DNA from: Actibacterium sp.
GTDB lineage: Bacteria; Pseudomonadota; Alphaproteobacteria; Rhodobacterales; Rhodobacteraceae
Assembly: GCA_016278325.1 (NCBI GenBank)
Contig: JADQCB010000004.1
Coordinates: forward strand, 163,231-227,230
Length of the DNA: 64,000 bases
Reading direction: 5' to 3'
Part shown: piece after piece, positions 57,923 to 64,000 of the stretch
Layout of the letters: each line of letters begins with the position of its first letter
Numbering within the stretch: position 1 is the first letter of the stretch
Made by a program: the position numbers and the translations under genes
The notes under the pieces: model-generated
The model's input: only the letters and a program-made list of their open reading frames with translations
The model's database searches: none
What the model was told of the DNA's origin: nothing

Positions 57923-57992
57923 TATCGCCCGCGGCCCGGTTCGCTTTCTGCCGGCGGGCAGCTATGTCCGGGGCAAGGAAAAGGAAAGAATC

Positions 57993-58199
57993 ATGTTGCA
58001 CGACCCGCTTTTCATCGTCGTTGCCATTGCCTGTCTCGTCGTCGTCGCCATCCTGATGGTGGGGATCGGCGGTTTCGCCCGGGGCGGCGAGTTCAACCGC
58101 AAGCACGCCAACCGGATCATGCGTTACCGCATCATCGCCCAGGCGATCGCGGTGGTGCTGATCCTGGTCTTCGTATACTTTCGCCGCATGGGGGGCTGA
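57993..58199 (+). CDS. twin-transmembrane (HIG1-like) small protein
   Basis: A 68-residue protein with two hydrophobic helices (LFIVVAIACLVVVAILMVGIGG and IIAQAIAVVLILVFVYF) around a basic loop (RGGEFNRKHANRIMRYR). This is the small HIG1-type family associated with oxidase complexes. The stop is three bases from the next start, so it is probably coupled to the adenosyltransferase gene. Confidence 0.75.
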   Translation: MLHDPLFIVVAIACLVVVAILMVGIGGFARGGEFNRKHANRIMRYRIIAQAIAVVLILVFVYFRRMGG

Positions 58200-58202
58200 A
58201 CG

Positions 58203-58775
58203 ATGGTGGTTCTCAACCGGATCTACACCAGGACCGGCGATGGCGGGCAAACCGCTCTTGGCAACGGTACGCGGGTCGCCAAGCATTCGCTGCGGGTTGC
58301 CGCCTATGGCACGGTGGACGAGGCGAATGCGACGCTCGGCCTGGCCCGCCTGCACGCCGCGGGAGAGATCGATGCCGCGCTGGCCCGCATCCAGAACGAC
58401 CTGTTCGATCTGGGTGCCGATCTGTGCCGCCCCGACATGGAAAAGGATGCCGAGGCGGGCCACCCGGTTCTGCGTGTCAGCGCCGGGCAGGTGGCGCGGC
58501 TGGAAGCCGAGATCGACGAGATGAACAAGCGGCTGGATCCCTTGCGCAGCTTCGTCCTGCCCGGCGGCGCGCCGCTGGCCGCGCATCTGCACCTGTGCCG
58601 CACCGTGTCGCGCCGGGCCGAACGGCTGAGCGTGGAACTGGCCACGACGGAATCGGTCAACCCGGCCGCGGTGAAATATCTCAACCGCCTGTCCGACTGG
58701 TTCTTCGTCGCCGCCCGGATCGCCAACCACGACGCCGGGGGCGACGTGCTCTGGGTTCCCGGTGCGAACCGCTAG
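58203..58775 (+). CDS. cob(I)alamin adenosyltransferase, PduO-type
   Basis: Transfers the adenosyl group of ATP to cob(I)alamin to make coenzyme B12. The 190-residue protein starts with the ATP-binding block RIYTRTGDGGQTAL and has AAYGTVDEANATLGLAR and the C-terminal HLHLCRTVSRRAERLSVEL. It follows the small membrane protein gene by three bases. Confidence 0.92.
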   Translation: MVVLNRIYTRTGDGGQTALGNGTRVAKHSLRVAAYGTVDEANATLGLARLHAAGEIDAALARIQNDLFDLGADLCRPDMEKDAEAGHPVLRVSAGQVARLEAEIDEMNKRLDPLRSFVLPGGAPLAAHLHLCRTVSRRAERLSVELATTESVNPAAVKYLNRLSDWFFVAARIANHDAGGDVLWVPGANR

Positions 58776-58816
58776 GCCAGGGCATTGTGGCCGGAATAAG
58801 CGCGATTTCGGTTTCG

Positions 58817-58859
58817 GCAAACGCGATGCGCCGCCACGCGCCGGAAACCGCAAACGCGA
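58817..58859. repeat. GCAAACGCGA direct repeats upstream of etfBA
   Basis: The decamer GCAAACGCGA occurs at 58817-58826 and 58850-58859, 33 bases apart (three helical turns). It is preceded by GGTTTC in one copy and GAAACC in the other, and a partial CAAACGC recurs at 58918-58924. This pattern suggests an operator pair for etfBA control. Confidence 0.45.
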
Positions 58860-58961
58860 CGTCGATCGCGCCCGGCGTGTCGATTTTACCCTGTTTTCCG
58901 GCCGCAGAAGCCGCTAACAAACGCCCTGAACATGATGCAGATCCAAGGGAGAGACACGCCG

Positions 58962-59720
58962 ATGAAGGTTCTTGTGCCTGTAAAGCGGGTGATCGACTAT
59001 AACGTGAAGGTCCGCGTGAAGGCGGATGGCAGCGGTGTCGATCTTGCCAATGTGAAGATGTCGATGAACCCGTTCGACGAGATCGCCGTGGAAGAGGCGC
59101 TGCGGCTGCGCGAGGCGGGAACGGCGGATGAGGTCGTGGCGGTCTCGATCGGCGTGAAGCAGGCGCAGGAAACATTGCGCACCGCGCTGGCGATGGGAGC
59201 CGACCGGGCGATCCTGGTGGTCGCCGCGGACGATGTGCATCAGGATATTGAGCCGCTGGCGGTGGCCAAGATCCTGAAGGCGGTGATCGACGAGGAACAG
59301 CCGGGTCTCGTGCTGGCCGGCAAACAGGCGATCGACAACGACATGAACGCCACCGGCCAGATGCTGGCGGCGCTGCTGGGCTGGTCCCAGGCCATGTATG
59401 CCAACAAGGTCGAGGTCGAGGGGGATCACGCCGTGGTCACGCGCGAGGTCGATGGCGGGTTGCAGACCGTGAAGGTCACGCTGCCCACGGTCATCTCCAC
59501 CGACCTGCGCCTGAACGAGCCGCGCTATGCCTCGCTGCCCAACATCATGAAGGCCAAGAAGAAGCCGCTGGATGAAAAGACCGCCGCCGATTACGGCGTC
59601 GATGTCACGCCGCGGCTGGAGATTCTCAAGACCACCGAGCCCGAGGCGCGCCAGGCCGGCGAGATCGTGGGATCGGTCGATGAGCTGGTGGCGAAACTCA
59701 AAGAGAAAGGGATCGTCTGA
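58962..59720 (+). CDS. etfB: electron transfer flavoprotein subunit beta
   Basis: A 252-residue ETF beta-subunit. It begins [21 protein letters not shown] and has the signature [21 protein letters not shown], with the AMP-binding [20 protein letters not shown] collects electrons from acyl-CoA dehydrogenases. The ATG follows AAGGGAGAG, and the stop overlaps the etfA start. Confidence 0.95.
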   Translation: MKVLVPVKRVIDYNVKVRVKADGSGVDLANVKMSMNPFDEIAVEEALRLREAGTADEVVAVSIGVKQAQETLRTALAMGADRAILVVAADDVHQDIEPLAVAKILKAVIDEEQPGLVLAGKQAIDNDMNATGQMLAALLGWSQAMYANKVEVEGDHAVVTREVDGGLQTVKVTLPTVISTDLRLNEPRYASLPNIMKAKKKPLDEKTAADYGVDVTPRLEILKTTEPEARQAGEIVGSVDELVAKLKEKGIV

Positions 59721-60646
59721 TGGCCGTTCTTCTGATTGCCGAAGTCACGGGTGGCGAATTGCAACGCGACGCGACCGCCAAGACGATGACCGCCGCCAGG
59801 GCCCTGGGCGAGGTGACGGTGCTCTGCGTCGGTGCGCAAGCCGCCGACGCCGCTGCCGAGGCGGCCGGGATCGACGGGGCGGCCCGGGTGCTTTGCGCCG
59901 AGGATGCGATCTATGGCCACCGGCTGGCCGAACCGGCGGCGGCGCTGATCGCCAGCCTTGCCGGCGATTACGACCATATCGTCGCGCCGGCCACCACGGA
60001 TGCCAAGAACATCATGCCGCGGGTGGCGGCGCTGCTGGACGTGATGGTGATCTCGGATGTCTCGGGCATCGTGGACGCCGATACGTTCGAGCGGCCGGTC
60101 TATGCCGGCAACGCGGTGCAGAGGGTGAAATCCTCGGACGCGAAGAAGGTGCTGACGGTGCGCAGCTCGGCCTTCGACGCGGCGGGCGGCGGCGGTTCGG
60201 CCCCGGTCGAGAATATCGCCACGGGCGACAATCCCGGCCTGTCGGAATGGGTCGAGGACAAGGTGGCCGAGAGCGACCGGCCGGAACTGACCAGCGCCGG
60301 CGTCGTCGTCTCGGGCGGCCGGGGCGTGGGCAGCCAGGAGGATTTCCATCTGATCGAAAAGCTGGCCGACAAGCTGGGCGCCGCGGTCGGCGCGTCCCGC
60401 GCGGCCGTCGATTCGGGCTATGCCCCGAACGACTGGCAGGTGGGCCAGACCGGCAAGGTCGTGGCGCCCGAGCTTTACGTTGCGGTGGGCATCTCGGGGG
60501 CGATCCAGCACCTGGCGGGGATGAAGGATTCCAAGGTCATCGTCGCCATCAACAAGGACGAAGAGGCGCCGATCTTCCAGGTTGCCGATTACGGCCTTGT
60601 CGCCGACCTGTTCACCGCCGTGCCCGAGCTGATCGAGAAGCTCTAG
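59720..60646 (+). CDS. etfA: electron transfer flavoprotein subunit alpha
   Basis: A 308-residue ETF alpha-subunit that binds FAD in its C-terminal domain. The signature runs from [19 protein letters not shown] to [19 protein letters not shown]. It shares a base with the etfB stop. ETF-ubiquinone oxidoreductase is not in this window. A strong terminator follows. Confidence 0.96.
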   Translation: MAVLLIAEVTGGELQRDATAKTMTAARALGEVTVLCVGAQAADAAAEAAGIDGAARVLCAEDAIYGHRLAEPAAALIASLAGDYDHIVAPATTDAKNIMPRVAALLDVMVISDVSGIVDADTFERPVYAGNAVQRVKSSDAKKVLTVRSSAFDAAGGGGSAPVENIATGDNPGLSEWVEDKVAESDRPELTSAGVVVSGGRGVGSQEDFHLIEKLADKLGAAVGASRAAVDSGYAPNDWQVGQTGKVVAPELYVAVGISGAIQHLAGMKDSKVIVAINKDEEAPIFQVADYGLVADLFTAVPELIEKL

Positions 60647-60672
60647 GCGCCCTTGCGACAAGACGGACCCCG

Positions 60673-60713
60673 GCACCCGCCCGGCCGCGAAGGCCCGGCG
60701 GGTGCTTTCGCTT
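60673..60713 (+). terminator. etfA terminator
   Basis: GCACCCGCCCGGCC (60673-60686) pairs with GGCCCGGCGGGTGC (60692-60705) with one mismatch and a five-base loop. TTTCGCTT follows. It ends the etfBA transcript. Confidence 0.7.
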
Positions 60714-60778
60714 GATATGCGGCAGGCGGGTGGTTTCGCCGCTTGCCGCGAAAACCCGCCGCGAGTATCACCAGCCCC

Positions 60779-63082
60779 ATGAACGATCTGACCGACGAGC
60801 CCGATACCGGCCAACCCGAACTGTCCGAACCGCTGCGGCGTGCGATCGGCGAGCGGTATCTGACCTATGCGCTGTCCACGATCATGGACCGGGCGTTGCC
60901 CGATGCCCGCGACGGGCTGAAACCGGTGCATCGGCGCATTCTTTTCGCGATGCGAGAGCTGCGCCTGTCCTCCACCGGGGGCTTCCGCAAATCGGCCAAG
61001 ATCAGCGGCGACGTGATGGGCAACTATCACCCGCATGGCGATTCCGCGATCTATGACGCGATGGCGCGGCTGGCGCAGGATTTCAACGTGCGCTACCCGC
61101 TGGTGGACGGGCAGGGCAATTTCGGCAATATCGACGGCGACAACCCGGCGGCCAGCCGCTATACCGAGGCGCGCCTGACCGCCGCGGCCGAGGCCCTGAT
61201 GGAAGGGCTGGACGAGAACGCGGTCGATTTCCGCCCCAATTACGATGGCACGCTGGAAGAGCCGGTGGTGCTGCCGGCCGCTTTCCCCAATCTTCTGGCG
61301 AACGGGTCCAGCGGTATCGCGGTGGGCATGGCGACAAGCATCCCGCCGCATAATATCGAGGAGCTGATCAATGCCTGCCTGCATCTGATCAAGGCGCCGA
61401 ATGCCCGCGACGAGACATTGCTGGAGCATGTGCCCGGCCCGGATTTCCCGACCGGCGGGGTGATCGTGGAGCCGCGCGAGAGCATCCTGGCCGCCTATCG
61501 CACCGGGCGCGGCGGGTTCCGCCTGCGGGCAAGATGGGAAAGGGAGGATCTCGGCCGCGGCCAGTGGCAGATCGTGGTCACCGAAATCCCCTATCAGGTG
61601 CAGAAATCGCGGCTGATCGAGAAGATCGCCGAGCTGTTGCAGGCCAGAAAGCTGCCGCTGCTGGCCGATATCCGCGACGAAAGCGCCGATGACGTGCGCC
61701 TGGTCCTGGAACCGAAATCCAGGAACGTGGATCCCGACCTGCTGATGGGGATGCTGTTCCGGCAATCGGACCTGGAACTGCGGGTCTCGCTCAACATGAA
61801 CGTGCTGATTGACGGGCGCACGCCGAAGGTCTGTTCGCTGCGCGAGGTGCTGGGCGCCTTCCTCGACCACCGGCGCGAGGTTCTGCTGCGCCGCAGCCAG
61901 CACCGGCTGGAAAAGATCGACCACCGGCTGGAGGTGCTGGAAGGTTTCATCACGGCCTTTCTGAACCTCGACCGGGTGATCGACATCATCCGCTATGACG
62001 AGGCACCCAAGGCGGCCCTGATGCGCGAGGATTGGGGGCGTGCGCATGTGCGCGCGGCGTCCGAGGCCGATTATGCCCCGCCGCCCCCGGGCGAGGGCGA
62101 GCTGAGCGAGGTGCAGGCCGAGGCGATCCTGAACATGCGCCTGCGCAGCCTGCGCCGGCTGGAGGAGATCGAGCTGCGACGCGAACGCGACGCCCTGATC
62201 GAAGAACGTGCGGGGCTGGAGGATCTGCTGGAAAACGAGACCGTCCAGTGGGACAGCATCGCCGGCCAACTGCGCGAAACGCGGCAGAAATTCGGCCACA
62301 AGTCAGAGGGCGGCGCGCGGCGCACCCGCTTTGCCGAGGCGACCGAGGTTGAAGAGGTGCCGCTGGAGGCCATGATCGAGCGCGAGCCGATCACCGTGGT
62401 GTGCTCGAAGATGGGCTGGATCCGCGCGTTGAAGGGGCATGTGGCGCCCGATACCGCGCTGAAGTTCAAGGACGGGGACGAGGGCCGCTTCCTGTTCCAC
62501 GCCGAAACCACCGACCGGCTGTTGCTGTTCGGCGCGAACGGGCGGTTCTATACCCTGTCGGCGTCGCAATTGCCCGGTGGCCGCGGCATGGGAGAGCCGG
62601 TTCGCCTGATGGTGGATCTGCCCAACGAGGCCGAAATCGTGGACCTGTTCATCCACCGCCCCGGTGCGAAGCTGCTGGTGGCGTCGTCGGCCGGCGACGG
62701 GTTCGTCGTGGCAGCCGATGACGTTGTGGCGCAAACGCGGGCCGGCAAGCAGGTGCTGAACGTCAAGGGCGATGTCCGGGCGCGGGTGTGTCGCACCGTG
62801 CAGGGCGATCATGTCGCCTGTGTCGGCGAAAACCGCAAGGTGCTGGTCTTCGCGCTGGACGAATTGCCCGAGATGGGCCGCGGCAAGGGGGTGCGCCTGC
62901 AACGATACAAGGATGGCGGGCTCAGCGATGCGATCACCTTCACGCTTTCGGACGGTCTGTCCTGGAAGGATCCGGCCGGGCGCACCCGGACCCAGAGCGA
63001 TCTTTCCGAATGGACGGCCCGGCGGGCCGGGGCCGGGCGGATGGCGCCGCGCGGTTTCCCGCGCGACAACCGCTTTACCTGA
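60779..63082 (+). CDS. parC: DNA topoisomerase IV subunit A
   Basis: Decatenates replicated chromosomes with ParE. The 767-residue protein has the catalytic Tyr128 ([11 protein letters not shown]). The quinolone-determining region reads [12 protein letters not shown] with Ser89. A coiled region ([20 protein letters not shown], near 460) and a C-terminal beta-pinwheel (from about 535) follow. The pinwheel lacks a clear GyrA box, which favours ParC over GyrA. The ATG at 60779 lacks a strong ribosome site; a TTG 36 bases upstream is possible. Confidence 0.93.
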   Translation: MNDLTDEPDTGQPELSEPLRRAIGERYLTYALSTIMDRALPDARDGLKPVHRRILFAMRELRLSSTGGFRKSAKISGDVMGNYHPHGDSAIYDAMARLAQDFNVRYPLVDGQGNFGNIDGDNPAASRYTEARLTAAAEALMEGLDENAVDFRPNYDGTLEEPVVLPAAFPNLLANGSSGIAVGMATSIPPHNIEELINACLHLIKAPNARDETLLEHVPGPDFPTGGVIVEPRESILAAYRTGRGGFRLRARWEREDLGRGQWQIVVTEIPYQVQKSRLIEKIAELLQARKLPLLADIRDESADDVRLVLEPKSRNVDPDLLMGMLFRQSDLELRVSLNMNVLIDGRTPKVCSLREVLGAFLDHRREVLLRRSQHRLEKIDHRLEVLEGFITAFLNLDRVIDIIRYDEAPKAALMREDWGRAHVRAASEADYAPPPPGEGELSEVQAEAILNMRLRSLRRLEEIELRRERDALIEERAGLEDLLENETVQWDSIAGQLRETRQKFGHKSEGGARRTRFAEATEVEEVPLEAMIEREPITVVCSKMGWIRALKGHVAPDTALKFKDGDEGRFLFHAETTDRLLLFGANGRFYTLSASQLPGGRGMGEPVRLMVDLPNEAEIVDLFIHRPGAKLLVASSAGDGFVVAADDVVAQTRAGKQVLNVKGDVRARVCRTVQGDHVACVGENRKVLVFALDELPEMGRGKGVRLQRYKDGGLSDAITFTLSDGLSWKDPAGRTRTQSDLSEWTARRAGAGRMAPRGFPRDNRFT

Positions 63083-63155
63083 GCCGCGCCGCGCCGCATT
63101 GCGTCGCGGGGCCGGGTCAGGTATCGCTGCGGGGCGCAAAAGTTCGGGGGGGGTG

Positions 63156-63866
63156 ATGTCTGCACTGGTTCGAAACCTGCGTCCGGCAGTTCTGGGCGCG
63201 ACGCTTGTGCTGGCCGCCGGCTGCACCGCGAAAAACGAGATCACGGAACCGCCGCTGGCGCTCGGCGATTTCTCGCTGGGCTACAACGTCGTCGTCGCCG
63301 ACAATTCCGAGGTCGTCCCGCCCTCGCGCAAGGCCACGCCCGAGCAATGGGAAGCCGCGTTGAGCGCCGCGATCGACACGCGCCTCGGGCGCTATTCGGG
63401 TGACAAGCTCTATCACATCGGGGTCAGCGTGGACGGTTACGCCCTGGCGGTTCCCGGCGTGCCGGTTCTGGTGGCGCCCAAGTCGGCGTTGATCCTGACG
63501 CTGAATGTCTGGGACGACGCGGCGAAGCGGAAACTCACCGCCGAGCCGAAGCGCCTGACCATCCTGGAAAGCTTCTCGAGCGAGACGCTGATCGGCACCG
63601 GCCTGACCAAGACCCGCGAACAGCAGATCGAGAATCTGGCCTTCAATGCCGCCAAGCAGATCGAGAAATTCCTGGGCGAAAACGCTGCGCAATGGTTCGG
63701 CGTGCCGCAGGATGCGGCCTTGCCGCCTGCCACCGATGCGGCACCGGCCGCGCCGGGCGCCGCCGCAGCGACGGCCACGGATGTGCCGCCGCCAGCGCCG
63801 GAGAACGCCCCGCCGTCAAGGCCCCTCGCGCCGCTGCCCGGGGGCGCCCCCGAAACCGAAACGTGA
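63156..63866 (+). CDS. conserved lipoprotein of unknown function
   Basis: A 236-residue lipoprotein with a lipobox at LVLAAGC (Cys23). The body (residues 40-180) contains GYNVVVADNSEVVPPSRKATPEQWEAAL-type blocks and IENLAFNAAKQIEKFLGENA. The final 50 residues are Pro/Ala-rich. I do not recognise a characterised family. It is followed by a tuf promoter four bases past the stop. Confidence 0.75.
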   Translation: MSALVRNLRPAVLGATLVLAAGCTAKNEITEPPLALGDFSLGYNVVVADNSEVVPPSRKATPEQWEAALSAAIDTRLGRYSGDKLYHIGVSVDGYALAVPGVPVLVAPKSALILTLNVWDDAAKRKLTAEPKRLTILESFSSETLIGTGLTKTREQQIENLAFNAAKQIEKFLGENAAQWFGVPQDAALPPATDAAPAAPGAAAATATDVPPPAPENAPPSRPLAPLPGGAPETET

Positions 63867-63869
63867 CGC

Positions 63870-63898
63870 TTGATTTCCGGCCCGACTGCCAATAATTA
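63870..63898 (+). promoter_or_regulatory. tuf promoter
   Basis: CTTGATT, with TTGATT at 63870-63875, and TAATTA (63893-63898) are separated by 17 bases. This gives a leader of about 45 bases before the tuf ATG. Confidence 0.6.
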
Positions 63899-63951
63899 GC
63901 CCGCGATGTTGAATCGGGCCAGTCCGGCCCCTTAAGCGACGAGGCGCCACG

Positions 63952-64000
63952 ATGGCTAAAGCAAAGTTTGAGCGTAGCAAACCGCACGTGAACATCGGGA
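63952..64000 (+). CDS. tuf: elongation factor Tu, N-terminal fragment (cut by window end)
   Basis: The first 16 codons read MAKAKFERSKPHVNIG, the invariant EF-Tu N-terminus ahead of the GTP-binding P loop. The gene continues beyond the window. It has its own promoter and is not preceded by fusA, so it is probably the second, stand-alone tuf copy. Confidence 0.95.
   Translation, partial: MAKAKFERSKPHVNIG

Noticed and set aside
59591..62299. A 902-codon minus-strand frame opposite etfBA and parC
   Set aside because: It has no recognisable domain and is fully explained as the antisense of three conserved genes.

Overview
This window reads as an ordinary housekeeping stretch of a high-GC alphaproteobacterial chromosome, most likely Rhodobacterales. 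The pointers are: a zwf-pgl-pgi sugar-phosphate operon; a C4-pathway 5-aminolevulinate synthase (HemA); an NDUFA12-type complex I accessory subunit next to an MlaD-type protein, a DUF2155 protein, aat and accCB; a complete ybgC-tolQRAB-pal-cpoB cluster running into tilS and ftsH; and release factor 2 encoded without a programmed frameshift. No insertion sequence, prophage, CRISPR array, toxin-antitoxin pair or defence island was seen. Genes are densely packed, with many 4-8 bp start/stop overlaps, and I found no clear pseudogene.

Layout. 1-4.9 kb: end of an unidentified gene, a squalene/phytoene-synthase-like protein, an MFS transporter, a DNA-3-methyladenine glycosylase, a carboxylesterase, a VOC protein and an HNH nuclease. 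4.9-8.7 kb: zwf-pgl-pgi behind a LacI-type operator-like dyad. 8.9-16.2 kb, minus strand: NlpD-like lipoprotein, pcm, surE, SDR, a small PilP/GspC-like protein, purF, cvpA, radA. 16.3-24 kb: mixed metabolic genes, the cidA/lrgB pair, and a small CtaG/SCO copper-chaperone cluster. 24.1-33.6 kb: Tol-Pal envelope cluster, tilS, ftsH. 33.9-39.6 kb: fhs, NDUFA12, mlaD, DUF2155, aat, accCB. 39.8-47.6 kb: adenine deaminase, two identical tRNA-Asp genes, an M20 peptidase, hemA, a RodZ-like protein and ispG. 47.6-55.8 kb: DsbA-like protein, M48 peptidase, aminotransferase, PBP1A, prfB and a DUF2189 membrane protein. 55.9-64 kb: PepSY/cytochrome b pair, SDR, small membrane protein, cobalamin adenosyltransferase, etfBA, parC, a lipoprotein, and the first codons of tuf.

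How the genes work together. Several clusters serve the envelope: Tol-Pal-CpoB for outer-membrane constriction, a degenerate LytM lipoprotein that probably activates amidases, PBP1A, a RodZ-like protein, MlaD, CidA/LrgB, and DsbA/M48 quality control. Others feed central metabolism: zwf-pgl-pgi into the Entner-Doudoroff/pentose-phosphate routes, accBC into fatty acid synthesis, etfBA from acyl-CoA dehydrogenases to the quinone pool, fhs into one-carbon metabolism, hemA into tetrapyrroles and ispG into isoprenoids.

I found no previously undescribed system. The observations most worth a second look are regulatory DNA: the zwf dyad, repeat arrays upstream of etfBA and of the PepSY/cytochrome b pair, dyads placed inside the cidA and accB promoters, and the long AT-punctuated hemA leader. 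A few conserved genes of unclear function also stand out, together with proteins that have lost canonical catalytic residues. All promoter, operator and terminator calls are by eye and remain inference.
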